Shown here piece after piece: positions 42,876 through 52,395 of a stretch of 64,000 nt of DNA (position 1 is its first letter; each line of letters opens with the position of its first letter). The position numbers and the translations under genes were made by a program. Below the pieces are notes generated by a model that was given only the letters and a program-made list of their open reading frames with translations, searched no databases and was not told where the DNA came from. Origin of the DNA: AC-56 sp963798705 (GTDB taxonomy: Bacteria > Actinomycetota > Thermoleophilia > Solirubrobacterales > 70-9); the NCBI GenBank assembly GCA_963798705.1, contig CAWCTW010000003.1, positions 310,001 to 374,000 on the forward strand, written 5' to 3'.

Positions 42876-43268
42876 CCGGTTTCCCTCGTCGCCTCGTTAC
42901 CCGTTCCTTCGGCTTCGCTCCCTCGTGCCTTTAGTGTCAACCGGGGTCACCCGGGAGGGGTGAGGCTAAAAGACGAGTTGCCGGATATCAACTGGCAACC
43001 GCACACTCGGGGCGGTAGCTGGTCCCATGCGCGGCGCGCCCGTGCCAGGCGCTCCTCGAGGGCCCGGCGGAGTCGACCCGCCATTCGTCGCTGGATGACC
43101 CCCCGCGGATCGGCGGTTGCGCCCGACATCTGCGCCTAGAATGCCAGTTCGATCGCGCCGAGCGGCCTGACGACATGTGCCGGCAGGACTCGCGGGTGAG
43201 CGGAGCCCTCGACAGAGATGGAAAGCCCGGAATCAGACGGCAGCCCGCGGCAGCGCCAGGAAGGCGAC
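42876..43268. other. Divergent control region of the exopolysaccharide locus
   Basis: The gap lies between the initiating transferase and the chain-length kinase. It contains the dyad at 42977-42999, a TTGACA on the minus strand (42940-42935) without a clear -10, and a TAGAAT -10-like hexamer at 43137-43142 for the plus side. No gene is supported in it. Confidence 0.5.
42977..42999. promoter_or_regulatory. GTTGCC-N11-GGCAAC dyad
   Basis: GTTGCC (42977-42982) and GGCAAC (42994-42999) are perfect inverted arms around 11 AT-richer bases that contain GATATC. The position between the two divergent exopolysaccharide genes suggests a shared operator. Confidence 0.4.
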
Positions 43269-44795
43269 ATGGCCCGGTACGGCAGCCTCATGGACTACTT
43301 CCGGGTGATCCGCCGGCATCGCCTGCTGATCGCGATCGTGACCATCGCGCTCGGCGCCGCCGGCTTCGCGTATTCCAAGACCCGTCCGACGACCTACGAG
43401 GCCACCGCGCAACTGTCATTCGGAGATCCGGCACAGGACCTCAACCTATTGAACGGTTCCAACGGAGTGCCCGAGGAGAGCGCCGCCGTGAGGGCGGCGA
43501 ACGCCGCGGAGCTGATCGACTCCCCCCGCGTCCAGGAAAGGGCAACGAGGCTGCTCAACGAGCAGGCCGCCGGATGCTCGGCCGACGCCAGCGTCCTGGT
43601 CGAGACGAACAACGTCGCGGTGCAGGCCACCTGTCCCACCGCCCGCGACGCCGCGCTGTACGCCAACGCCTATGCGCAGGCGGCTCGGGCGATCGGCAAC
43701 GCCCAGGCCCGCGCCCGCCTCGGCCGGGTCGCCGATGCACTCGCCGACCAGATCAAGGAGGCGAAGAAGGACCCGGTCCGGGGCGTCACGGGCCCCCAGG
43801 TGTCGGCTCTCGAGCAGAACCTGTCGCGGGTCGAGACCGTGGAGCAGTCCGCGGCCCCCGTCGACGTCGTCACGCGCGCCACCCCGCCCGGCGGAACGGC
43901 GTCGCCTCGCCCGATCAGGGACACCGTCATCGGACTGGCGCTCGGACTCGTCCTCGGCCTGATGGCGGCCTTCGGCCGGGATGCCCTGGATCGCAGGCTC
44001 CGTTCCTCGCACGAGGTTCACGAGGAGCTCGGGCTTCCCATTCTGAGCCGGGTGAGCAGAACCGCGCTCGGTTATGCCGGCCTGGCCCGAAACGGGCTAC
44101 CGCCCATGAGCGACGCCGACTTCGAGGCGTTTCGCGTCCTGCGGATGAATCTCACCTACCTGGCGAAGGGCGACCCCGTGAGCTCGGTGCTCGTCACCAG
44201 CGGCCTTCCCGAGGAGGGAAAATCGACCGTCAGCGCCGCCCTCGCCAGCGCCGCCGTGCTCGCCGGGCAGCGGACGCTGCTCGTGGAGTGCGACCTGCGC
44301 CGGCCCTGCTTCGCCCGCCGGTTCGGCATCCAGCCGGAGCCGGGCCTCACCGACTACCTCCTCGGCACGGCGAGCCCCCAGGACATCCTGCAGATGGTCG
44401 AGCTGGACATGCCGCTGCGAGTCAACGGGACGGAGGGCTCCGCCGACGCCGGCCAGGGAACGGGAACGCTCGTGTGCATCGCGGGCGGCTCGCGGGTGTC
44501 CAACCCGGCCGAGCTCCTGATCGGTGACCGCTTCGCCGACTTCCTGGAGAACGTGAGCAAGGCGTACGACCTCGTCGTCCTCGATTGCAGCCCGCTGCTC
44601 GCGGTGGTGGACCCGATGGAGATCCTGCCGCACGTGGACGCGGGCATCGTCTGCGTCCGGGTGCGGCAGACGACCCGCCAGGAGGCGCGGGCGGCGCGAG
44701 TCGCGCTGAGCACCCTTCCCGAACGGCCCCTGGGCGCGGTGCTGACCGGGATGCGCCGCGGCGATCCGGATGCCTTCGACTACTACGGCTACTGA
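43269..44795 (+). CDS. Wzz-type chain-length protein fused to a bacterial tyrosine kinase
   Basis: This 508-aa protein combines a polysaccharide co-polymerase and a BY-kinase. One N-terminal helix (LLIAIVTIALGAAGFAYS), an outside domain and a second helix (VIGLALGLVLGLMAAFG) frame the Wzz half. The kinase half has Walker A SGLPEEGKST, A' LLVECDLRRP and B LVVLDCSPLL. The C-terminal tyrosine cluster is short (DYYGY). ATG 43269 is preferred for the AGGAAGG just upstream; ATG 43218 is also in frame. It should control glycan length through autophosphorylation. Confidence 0.92.
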   Translation: MARYGSLMDYFRVIRRHRLLIAIVTIALGAAGFAYSKTRPTTYEATAQLSFGDPAQDLNLLNGSNGVPEESAAVRAANAAELIDSPRVQERATRLLNEQAAGCSADASVLVETNNVAVQATCPTARDAALYANAYAQAARAIGNAQARARLGRVADALADQIKEAKKDPVRGVTGPQVSALEQNLSRVETVEQSAAPVDVVTRATPPGGTASPRPIRDTVIGLALGLVLGLMAAFGRDALDRRLRSSHEVHEELGLPILSRVSRTALGYAGLARNGLPPMSDADFEAFRVLRMNLTYLAKGDPVSSVLVTSGLPEEGKSTVSAALASAAVLAGQRTLLVECDLRRPCFARRFGIQPEPGLTDYLLGTASPQDILQMVELDMPLRVNGTEGSADAGQGTGTLVCIAGGSRVSNPAELLIGDRFADFLENVSKAYDLVVLDCSPLLAVVDPMEILPHVDAGIVCVRVRQTTRQEARAARVALSTLPERPLGAVLTGMRRGDPDAFDYYGY

Positions 44796-44891
44796 GCCGG
44801 CTCCGGCGCGCTGAGCTCATCCGGCAACAGGCCATCGGCGCACGACCGGGCGTCTGGGGCGGAGGCCCGATCCGATGGGCTGGCGGTTGCG

Positions 44892-45719
44892 ATGGTCACC
44901 CACAACTCCGGCCCCGACCTGAGCGCCTTCCTGGCCGGACAGCTGGCGGCCGCCGACTCGATCGGGGCGCCCCTGGTGGTCGTGGACAACGCGTCCACGG
45001 ACGCGACCCTGGGCCTGCTGCGCGAGGCCGGCGGCTCGCACCCCGGCCTGATCGTCCACGACATGGGCCGCAACGCCGGGTACTCGGCCGCGATCAACGC
45101 GGCCTTCGCCCTGGTTCCGGGTCGCGACGTGCTGCTGATCAACCCTGATATCGAGCTCGCCGGTCGCGCTCCGATCCTCGCGCTCGCGCGCGTGCTCGAG
45201 CTTGACCCCTCGCTGGGGGTCGCGGCGCCTCGTCTCCTGAGCCACGACGGTGGCGTGCAGCCGAACGCCCGCCGCTATCCGAGCCTGATCGCGATGATCG
45301 GCAGCACCGGCCTCGGCCGCGCGCTCCCGTTTCGCAGGAGCTACGAGCGCTTCGTCGCTCCCTCTCGATCGGAGCGCGCAATCACCGTCGACTGGGTCAT
45401 CGGCGGGGCGATGATGATCCGGCGAGCCGCCTACGAGGCGGTCGGGGGATGGGACGAGCGCTACTTCCTCTACATCGAGGACACCGACTTCTGCCGGCGT
45501 TGCAACCGGGCCGGATGGGAGATCGCGTACGTGCCGGGGATCCGCCTGCATCACCGCTATCCGAGAGCGAGCAGCACGACGGACTCGGTCGCGTCCTCGC
45601 GGGCGCGACGCAGCCACGTCGCCGGGCTGGCCCGCCTGTGGACGAGTGACCCCCGGCTGCTCCTCGGGATCGGTGGTGTGCGGTCGCGAGACGTGGTGGA
45701 CCCCGGAGACGAATCGTGA
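44892..45719 (+). CDS. Glycosyltransferase family 2 (rhamnosyltransferase-like)
   Basis: This 275-aa GT-A fold enzyme has VVVDNASTDAT, the NPDIEL segment in place of DxD, and ITVDWVIGGAMMIRR then YIEDTDFCRRC. It resembles rhamnosyl- and galactofuranosyltransferases. ATG 44892 trims the first strand by a few residues (LAVAMVTHNS); no upstream ATG, GTG or TTG is in frame before the previous stop, so CTG 44880 is possible. It overlaps the next GT2 gene by four bases. Confidence 0.88.
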   Translation: MVTHNSGPDLSAFLAGQLAAADSIGAPLVVVDNASTDATLGLLREAGGSHPGLIVHDMGRNAGYSAAINAAFALVPGRDVLLINPDIELAGRAPILALARVLELDPSLGVAAPRLLSHDGGVQPNARRYPSLIAMIGSTGLGRALPFRRSYERFVAPSRSERAITVDWVIGGAMMIRRAAYEAVGGWDERYFLYIEDTDFCRRCNRAGWEIAYVPGIRLHHRYPRASSTTDSVASSRARRSHVAGLARLWTSDPRLLLGIGGVRSRDVVDPGDES

Positions 45720-46672
45720 GAACCGCGGAGCTGCCCTCGGCGGAGGTCCTGATTCCGCACCACAACCGAGTCGCCAGCCTGCGCCGGACGCTCGCCGCGC
45801 TGCGGCGGCAGACCCATGCCGTCCCCGTCCGGGTGATCGACAACGGCTCCTCCGACGGCACGAGAGAGATGCTCGAAGGCGAGTTCCCGGAGATGGCGTG
45901 CACGCCGCTCGACGGCAACCTGGGATTCGGGGCGGCGTTGAATCGGGGAGCCGAGCGGTGCGACGCGACCGTCCTCGTCTTCCTCAACAACGATGCGGTC
46001 CCGGAGGAGCGGTTCTGCGAGGAGCTGCTGGCAACGCAGGCCGCATCGGGCGCCGAGATGGTCGCTGCATGTCTCGGGCGCCCGGACGGGCTCATCGAGT
46101 CGCTCGGCGTCGAGGTGGACCGCTCGCTCATCGCCTACGACCTCGCCTTCGGAGAGCCGTGGGAGGGTGTGCTGGAGCGCCACCCGGACCCACCGCTCGC
46201 TCCCAGCGGGGGGGCGGCGGCATTCGCGCGTGAGGCGTTCACGGCCGCCGGGGGATTCGACGAGGGCTTCTTCGCGTATCTCGAGGACGTCGATCTGGGC
46301 ATCCGGATGCGCATGCTGGGCATGCGGTGCGTGCTGGCGCTCGGCGCCGTCGCCTGGCACGAGCATTCCGGGACGCTCGGACCCGGGAGCGAGGCGAAGA
46401 ACCGGTTGCTCGGTAGCGGTCGGGGCCGCCTGGTCCGCAAGTACGGCGCCAATCTCAGGCTCGCCGCCCGGGCGCGCGGCCACGCGATCGACGCCGCCGT
46501 CTATGCCGGCAAGGCGCTCCTCGATCGTAACCTGGGCGCCGCTCGAGGCAGCCTCGAGTCGTTCCGGGTCGCGCCCCGTGGCCCGGCGGACCCCCGCTTC
46601 GCCCGCGTCCCGGTGGTGCGGAGGGGGATCGTCGAGAGCCTGCGGCTGCGCCTGCGACGCCGCGGGCTCTAG
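45716..46672 (+). CDS. Glycosyltransferase family 2
   Basis: This 318-aa GT2 starts at GTG 45716, overlapping the preceding gene by four bases. The motifs are VRVIDNGSSDGT, FLNNDAVPEE (a DxD variant), PSGGAAAFAREAF and YLEDVDLGIRMR. A basic C-terminal tail may touch the membrane. Its stop is shared with that of the convergent GT4 gene inside one CTAG. Confidence 0.9.
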   Translation: MRTAELPSAEVLIPHHNRVASLRRTLAALRRQTHAVPVRVIDNGSSDGTREMLEGEFPEMACTPLDGNLGFGAALNRGAERCDATVLVFLNNDAVPEERFCEELLATQAASGAEMVAACLGRPDGLIESLGVEVDRSLIAYDLAFGEPWEGVLERHPDPPLAPSGGAAAFAREAFTAAGGFDEGFFAYLEDVDLGIRMRMLGMRCVLALGAVAWHEHSGTLGPGSEAKNRLLGSGRGRLVRKYGANLRLAARARGHAIDAAVYAGKALLDRNLGAARGSLESFRVAPRGPADPRFARVPVVRRGIVESLRLRLRRRGL

Positions 46673-47799
46673 CGGGGTGGCGATCGCCTGAGTGCGGAGA
46701 GGTAGGCCTGGTGCATGGCGTCGGCCTGGCGCTCGAGGTTGAAACGCGTGGCGACTCGCTCGCGAGCGGCCCGCCCCATTTCGCGCCGCTCCGCGGCGTC
46801 GAGCTCCGCCAGCGACCGGATGGCACCGGCGAGCGCCGCCGGGTTGTCGGGTTCGACGAGGATTCCGCACTCATCCGTGATCTGCTCGGCCAGGCCGTCG
46901 CGTCGCGTGCCGATCACCGGAACCCCGGTGGCCATCGCCTCGAGCATCGCGATCGGGAACGGGTCGGCCCGAGAGGGCAGGACGAACGCATCCCAGCGTC
47001 GGTAGCACTCGAACGTATCCGCCTGCCGGCGGTGTACGACGCCGATCGCCTCGGCCTCCGAGACGATGCCGTGCGCCCACTCGCGCTCCACGGCGTCGTT
47101 GGGGGCCCCGACCATCTCGAACCGAAACGCGTCCGACTCCGAGAGGATGCGGCGGGCGGCCTCCACGTACAGATCGCTGCCCTTGCGCGTCGAGACGACA
47201 GCCACGGTGCCCACCGCGAACGGGTGGGGTTCGTCCCGGATCTCGGCGGCTTGCTCCGGAACCGGCGTGCCCTCGTAGACGATCAGCGGGACCCGGTCGC
47301 GCAACCGGAGGCGCTCGGCGCTCGCCCTCGACACCGCCACGACCTGATCCAGCCTCCACGCGGCGTGACGCATGACGCTGCCCCGCACGCCGCTCGGCAG
47401 CATCTCGTGGGCGTGAAGGAGCACCGACCTGCCGCGGGCGTGGGCCACGATCGCCTCGGCGACGGTCATGATCGAGTTCGCGTGGACGAGGTCCGGTGAG
47501 CGATCGCGCAGGAACTCCCGGAACCGCCGCAGGTACGAGGGGATGCTCCGCACGCGGGCCAGCGGGCCGGGAGGCACCCGCCAGGCCCTGACGCTGTACT
47601 CGACATACCGTGGAGCGCCGTCGACGTCGTAGCCCTCCGCGACCAGGTGATCGAACAGCTCGCTCGGACGCGCGACCCAGAAGCAGAACTGGAAGCCGCG
47701 CTCGGCGAGGATGGGCACGATCCTCGTGACCGATCTCGTCGCCCCGCCGAGGTGCGGCTCGTGGAAGACGACCGCGACGCGGCGACGGGCGGCGCTCAC
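46669..47799 (-). CDS. Glycosyltransferase family 4
   Basis: This 376-aa GT-B fold retaining transferase has HEPHLGGATRS near the N-terminus and HAHEML and VVAVSRASAERL in the acceptor half. The nucleotide-sugar site is FVLPSRADPFPIAMLEAMA followed by GVPVIGTRRDGLAE. GTG 47799 overlaps the stop of the ligase-like gene by four bases. A much longer open frame continues through that gene antisense to sense and is not real. Confidence 0.92.
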   Translation of the reverse strand: MSAARRRVAVVFHEPHLGGATRSVTRIVPILAERGFQFCFWVARPSELFDHLVAEGYDVDGAPRYVEYSVRAWRVPPGPLARVRSIPSYLRRFREFLRDRSPDLVHANSIMTVAEAIVAHARGRSVLLHAHEMLPSGVRGSVMRHAAWRLDQVVAVSRASAERLRLRDRVPLIVYEGTPVPEQAAEIRDEPHPFAVGTVAVVSTRKGSDLYVEAARRILSESDAFRFEMVGAPNDAVEREWAHGIVSEAEAIGVVHRRQADTFECYRRWDAFVLPSRADPFPIAMLEAMATGVPVIGTRRDGLAEQITDECGILVEPDNPAALAGAIRSLAELDAAERREMGRAARERVATRFNLERQADAMHQAYLSALRRSPPR

Positions 47800-49301
47800 C
47801 GCTGCTGCCCGCGGGGCATCGCGGCGGGCCCGTCCGAGCGGGGCATGCGAACCGTCACCTGGGCGACGCCCAGCCCCACGATCAGCCAGGCGCCGGCGAT
47901 GTAGGCCCCCTCGCTGTAGATCCCCGCGTAGAAGAGGACGAGCATCGCAACCAGGGTGCCGCAGGCGCCGATTGCCAGGAACGCCCGCGCGGGCTCGCCG
48001 ATCAGGCTCGCGCGACGGGCGAGGGCGATGAGCAGCGAGACGAGGGCGAAGATGTACAGGAGCATGATCATCAGCCCCTGCTGGAGCCCCACAACGAGGT
48101 ACGAGCTGTCGATGTACGGGGTGATCACCGGCCCACTGGGGTTGCCCGCCGACGCGCCTCCCGACGTGCCCAGGCCGTGGCCCCACGGGTTGTCCTGGAT
48201 GTCGTCCCACGCCTGCGCCCAGCGCTCCTGCCGGAGCGTATAGGCGAGGTCGTGCTCCGGCGAGAGCAGGTTGGCGAACCGGGTGGACTGCTTGTCGGAG
48301 CCACCGATGGTGAGGTCGTACGCGCCCGCTCCGAGGATGCCCGCCGCGAGCAGCGCGACGAGCGCCGCGCCGATCCGGCCCCGCGCGCGCCGCAGGAGCA
48401 CGGCGAGCACCAGCACGACCAGAACCCCGGCGGCCGCGGCGAGGGCTCCGGTGCGGATCGTGGAGGCAAGCAGCGGAATCGCCAGCAGCGGAATGGCGCC
48501 GGCCGCCACGGCGCGCCATCCGCCCCGCCAGCTGATCGCGGCCGCGAGGCAGAACGGAATCATCGTGGCGGTCCATCCGGCGAGCTGGTTCGCGCTCAGG
48601 AACGATCCGAAGAATCGAGCCTGGATGGCCGGTGCGATGCCAGGTTGCGCGTGCCGGGCGGCGAGCGTCTCCTTCGCGCTGGGGCCCGCGATCCAGCGAT
48701 AGGTGCAGTAGGCCCCCACCAGCAACCCGATCAGCGCGACGCCGCGGGCGATTCGCACGTGGGTGCGCTCGGACCATGGCGCCAGCGCGACCAGCAGAAA
48801 GGCGGCCAGATACCAGCTCGCGGCGCGAAAGGCGTCTAGCCCGAGCGACACCGGGTCGGTCAAGAGGACCTCGAACGCCGTGATGCCCAGGTAGAGCCCC
48901 GGTGCGATCAGCGCCGGCCAGAGCCAGGCGCGGCGCTCGGCGCGACCGGTCAGATACGTTCCGATGGCGCCAAGCCAGAGGCCGAGGAGAAGGAAGTCCA
49001 CGAGGCCGGAAACCGGAATGGGCGTGAATGCGGTGAGCGTCCCGACCAACCCCGACACCACGAAGACGGTCAGCGTGACGCCGACCGGCCGGCGCGCGGC
49101 GAGCACGCCGGCACCGATGATCGCGGGCACTGCCACGAGCACGATCGAGTTCCCGATCGTGACGACGAGGAAGACCGCTCCGGCGATCACGGCAATCAAC
49201 GCGGCAATGGCCAGGGAGCCGAGCTCCGCGGCGCGGCGCCCCGCGGGCCCAAGCGCCCACACCGGCGCTCGCGACGGTGCGTATCTGGAGCTCGCCGGCA
49301 C
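47796..49301 (-). CDS. O-antigen ligase/Wzy-like polymerase
   Basis: This 501-aa membrane protein has about 12 hydrophobic segments and the large outside loop of the Wzy_C/WaaL family, ending with DIQDNPWGHGLGTSGG about residue 375. It should polymerise or ligate repeat units at the outer membrane face. It is the first gene of a two-gene minus-strand unit with the GT4 gene, overlapping it by four bases. Confidence 0.9.
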   Translation of the reverse strand: MPASSRYAPSRAPVWALGPAGRRAAELGSLAIAALIAVIAGAVFLVVTIGNSIVLVAVPAIIGAGVLAARRPVGVTLTVFVVSGLVGTLTAFTPIPVSGLVDFLLLGLWLGAIGTYLTGRAERRAWLWPALIAPGLYLGITAFEVLLTDPVSLGLDAFRAASWYLAAFLLVALAPWSERTHVRIARGVALIGLLVGAYCTYRWIAGPSAKETLAARHAQPGIAPAIQARFFGSFLSANQLAGWTATMIPFCLAAAISWRGGWRAVAAGAIPLLAIPLLASTIRTGALAAAAGVLVVLVLAVLLRRARGRIGAALVALLAAGILGAGAYDLTIGGSDKQSTRFANLLSPEHDLAYTLRQERWAQAWDDIQDNPWGHGLGTSGGASAGNPSGPVITPYIDSSYLVVGLQQGLMIMLLYIFALVSLLIALARRASLIGEPARAFLAIGACGTLVAMLVLFYAGIYSEGAYIAGAWLIVGLGVAQVTVRMPRSDGPAAMPRGQQR

Positions 49302-49430
49302 GGTCGATCGCCCAGAGTAGCCGGTGGTTTCAACGTCCCCCGCCAGTCGAGGTCCCGCGGGCGCCGCGGGTGCACCACCCGATCACGATGCCTGCCCCGT
49401 GGCAGGCGGGCGGCGCGAGGGAATCCACTA

Positions 49431-50294
49431 GTGGATCGGCCGGGCCGCCCGCCGGTCAGCGTCGTGGTGCCGTTTCGCGGCGATCGCGCTGAGGCGGAGT
49501 CGCTGCTCACCAGGCTCGCGGGGCTGCACACGCGCTCCGACGACCAGGTCATCGTCGCCGACAACACCCCGATCGGCGTCGTTCCGGACGACGCTTCGGC
49601 GGATGTGGAGGTGGTCAGAGTGCCCGTGCCGCCGTCGGCTCGGCGGGCGCGAAACGAGGGCGCCCGCCGGGCGGTGAGTCCGTGGATCCTCTTCCTGGAC
49701 GCCGACTGCCGGCCTGATCCGGAGCTGTTGGAGGCGTACTTCTCCACCGAGCCGGCACCGGGGTGCGGCGCCATGGCGGGCGAGGTGGTCGGCGACGGCT
49801 CCCAGGCGGAGCTGCTCGCCCGCTGGGCCCGGTCGCGGCGCGGCCGGATGACCCGCTTCCACGTGGAATCGGGAGCCCGGCCCGCGGGAATCGCGGGAAA
49901 TCTGATGCTGCGGCGCGAGGCCTGGGACGATGTCGGCGGCTTCGAGGAGGACGCGCGATCGGAGGCCGACATCGACCTCTCGTGGCGCGTCCAGGATGCC
50001 GGCTGGAGCCTCGACTACCGGCCACAGGCCACGGTGGCGCACCGCGACCCGACCGCGTTTCGGGACGTCGTGCGCCAGGCGTGGATGTACGGCTTCGGCA
50101 AGCGCTGGCTGCGCGGTCGGTGGGGCGCCGCCGCGGATCCGCCCCGGGTCGCCACCCCGCTCGCGCGGGCGGTCGGCGGCGCGGTCGTGTGGACGGTGAG
50201 GGGTCGCTTCGAGCGGGCCGCATTCAAGCTGGTCGACGGCGTGGTGGCGGGCGCGGGATGGCTCGGCTATCAGGTCGCGCGCCGGCGCCCGTAG
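49431..50294 (+). CDS. Glycosyltransferase family 2
   Basis: This 287-aa GT2 has VSVVVPFRGDR, FLDADCRPDPE (DxD), NLMLRREAWDDVGGF and EADIDLSWRVQDAG. It starts at GTG 49431. It resembles the four paralogues to its right but lacks their C-terminal motif. The 129 bases before it separate it from the divergent ligase-like gene and show no gene. Confidence 0.9.
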   Translation: MDRPGRPPVSVVVPFRGDRAEAESLLTRLAGLHTRSDDQVIVADNTPIGVVPDDASADVEVVRVPVPPSARRARNEGARRAVSPWILFLDADCRPDPELLEAYFSTEPAPGCGAMAGEVVGDGSQAELLARWARSRRGRMTRFHVESGARPAGIAGNLMLRREAWDDVGGFEEDARSEADIDLSWRVQDAGWSLDYRPQATVAHRDPTAFRDVVRQAWMYGFGKRWLRGRWGAAADPPRVATPLARAVGGAVVWTVRGRFERAAFKLVDGVVAGAGWLGYQVARRRP

Positions 50295-50340
50295 GGCCAG
50301 AGCGCGCCGCGCGAGCTGGCTCGTCCACTAACTTCCGCCG

Positions 50341-51300
50341 ATGGCCGCCGTGCCGGAGGTGAGCGTCGTGATCCCCACCAGGGACCGCGCGACCCGCCTG
50401 GCCGCGGCCGTCGAGGCGCTCAGGGCTCAGGCCCTCGCCGCGGAGCGGTTCGAGATCATCGTCGTCGACGACGGGTCCACGGACGGCACCCGCGAGCTGC
50501 TCAATCGCCTCTCAGGCGAGGGCGTGCCTGCGATCCGGACCCTGCGACTGCCCGGCACCGGGCCGGCAGCCGCCCGCAACGCGGGGTGGCGCGAGGCGAG
50601 CGCACCGCTGGTGGCCTTCACCGATGACGACTGCGAGCCGGCGCCGGACTGGCTTGCGGCGCTTCTCGAGGTGGCCGTCGCGAGCCCGGGCGCGATCATC
50701 CAGGGCGCGACCGGGCCGATCCCGCGCGAGTCCGAGCTTCTGAGCCGACCGTTCACGAGGACGCGCCTGATCGAGGGCGCCAGCCCCTGGTTCGCCACCT
50801 GCAACATCGCCTATCCGCGCCAACTGCTCGAGCGGCTCGGCGGCTTCGACGAGCTCTTCCCCGAGGCTCTCGGCGAGGACACGGACCTCGGGTGGAGGGC
50901 TCTCGAGGAGGGCGCTCGGATGGAGTTCGCGCGGGCGGCTGTGGTGCATCACGCGGTCGAGGACCTGGGACCGGCCGGCTACATGCGCCACGCGCTGCGC
51001 GGGGCGGACGCGGTCTACGCGTTCCGCCGCCACCCCGGCCTTCGCGCGCAGACGCTGCGCTACGGGGTCTTTCGGAACCCCTCGCTCGCACGACTGGCGC
51101 TGGCGCTGGCAGGGCTGGCGCTCGCCCGGCGAAGCCGGCTCGCGGCGGTGCTGGCCGTTCCCTACGCGCGAAACCTGCTCGGGCGCTCGATCGCATCGGG
51201 GGGCGGGGGCCGCCTGGCCTTCTACCTGCTCGCCTACGACCTGGTCCAGGCGTACACGTCGCTGCGGGGGTCGGTGAGACACCGGACGCTGGTGCTCTGA
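50341..51300 (+). CDS. Glycosyltransferase family 2, paralogue A
   Basis: This 319-aa GT2 has VSVVIPTRDR, VVDDGSTDGT, AFTDDDCEPAP (DxD) and FATCNIAYPRQLLERLGGFDE. The GEDTDLGWRA catalytic block follows, then a C-terminal hydrophobic stretch that may associate with the membrane. It ends SVRHRTLVL. It is one of four similar GT2 genes sharing the TCN.xYPR block and the end motif. Confidence 0.92.
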   Translation: MAAVPEVSVVIPTRDRATRLAAAVEALRAQALAAERFEIIVVDDGSTDGTRELLNRLSGEGVPAIRTLRLPGTGPAAARNAGWREASAPLVAFTDDDCEPAPDWLAALLEVAVASPGAIIQGATGPIPRESELLSRPFTRTRLIEGASPWFATCNIAYPRQLLERLGGFDELFPEALGEDTDLGWRALEEGARMEFARAAVVHHAVEDLGPAGYMRHALRGADAVYAFRRHPGLRAQTLRYGVFRNPSLARLALALAGLALARRSRLAAVLAVPYARNLLGRSIASGGGGRLAFYLLAYDLVQAYTSLRGSVRHRTLVL

Positions 51301-51333
51301 GGCGTTCGGGTGGCGATCCCCGCCGCCCGTCGG

Positions 51334-52323
51334 CTACAGCATCGGGGTTCGGGTGCGGACCGCCGCCCGGGCGACCGCCCAGACCTCGATCAGGTCGTGG
51401 AGCATGAAGTAGGGCGCCAGGAGGATCCCGCCGCCCTCCAGTCGCCCACGAGCCCAGACGTTCTTGAGATACGGATACATCAGCCGATTGCGCAGCAGCG
51501 ACCAGCGCGTCGGGAGCAGGAAGCCGATGAGCGCGCGTACGAACAGATAGTGGATGTCCTTCCAGAAGATCCAGTGGATGAACTCCGACCTGCGGAGCCC
51601 CGGGTGGCGGGCGTAGGCCGTCATCGGCCTCGTCCAGCGCGCCGCGATCCGCAGCTTGCCCAGGGCTCCCGGGTGGGTGACCGCGTGCGTGACGACGGCG
51701 TCGGCGGCAAACTTCGGCCGGGCGCCGCCCTCGATCGCGCGCCAGGCCAGGTCGCAGTCCTCGCCACCGGGCTCGCGGCCATAGGTCTCGATGTCGAAGC
51801 CCCCGACCCGCTCCAGCAGCTCGCGGGGGTAGAGCATGTTGCAGGTAGGAAACGAGGCATTCAGGCGCTCGACGCGAAGCGACCGGGAGAACGGCCCCGG
51901 ATGCTCCTCCTCGGGCTCGGTGCGCCCCTGGATGAACGTGTCGGCGCGCCGGCTCCAGGCCCGCTCCCCTGCCGCCAGCCAGCCCGGTTCCGGCACGCAG
52001 TCGTCGTCCGTGAACGCGATCAGCTCGCCGCTCGCCAGGCGCCAGCCCTGCTCCCGCGCGGTCGCGGGCCCCGCCGCCGCCCGCCGCCGGATCACGGTGA
52101 GCGGCAGCCGCGACCCGCGTTCGTAGCGCTCGAGCGCCGCGGCAGTCCCGTCGAAGGAGCCGTCGTCCACCACGATGACCTCGTCGGGCGGGCGCTCTTG
52201 GACAGCGAGACCGTCGAGCATCCGCAGCAGGTCGCCGGCCCGGTTGTGAGTCGCGATGACGACCGACAGCTTCGGGCGCGGCCCTGCGGCGGTGTCGGTC
52301 CCGGTCTCCATCTCGCGGCGCAT
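51334..52323 (-). CDS. Glycosyltransferase family 2, paralogue B
   Basis: This 329-aa GT2 reads against its neighbours. Motifs: LSVVIATHNR, VVDDGSFDGT, AFTDDDCVPEP, FPTCNMLYPRELLERVGGFD and GGEDCDLAWRA. It ends AAVRTRTPML. ATG 52323 is used; ATG 52311 is four codons on. The inversion relative to paralogues A and C suggests local rearrangement after duplication. Confidence 0.92.
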   Translation of the reverse strand: MRREMETGTDTAAGPRPKLSVVIATHNRAGDLLRMLDGLAVQERPPDEVIVVDDGSFDGTAAALERYERGSRLPLTVIRRRAAAGPATAREQGWRLASGELIAFTDDDCVPEPGWLAAGERAWSRRADTFIQGRTEPEEEHPGPFSRSLRVERLNASFPTCNMLYPRELLERVGGFDIETYGREPGGEDCDLAWRAIEGGARPKFAADAVVTHAVTHPGALGKLRIAARWTRPMTAYARHPGLRRSEFIHWIFWKDIHYLFVRALIGFLLPTRWSLLRNRLMYPYLKNVWARGRLEGGGILLAPYFMLHDLIEVWAVARAAVRTRTPML

Positions 52324-52395
52324 CCTTACAAGGGTCCACCCGGCGCGGGCCGAGACGGCGCCCGCGGGGCCGCACTGAACTAGATTTCCGGCGAG

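Noticed and set aside
47800..49260. Apparent 863-aa protein joining the GT4 gene to an upstream extension
   Set aside because: The extension is an alternative frame of the O-antigen-ligase-like gene; GTG 47799 is the natural start.
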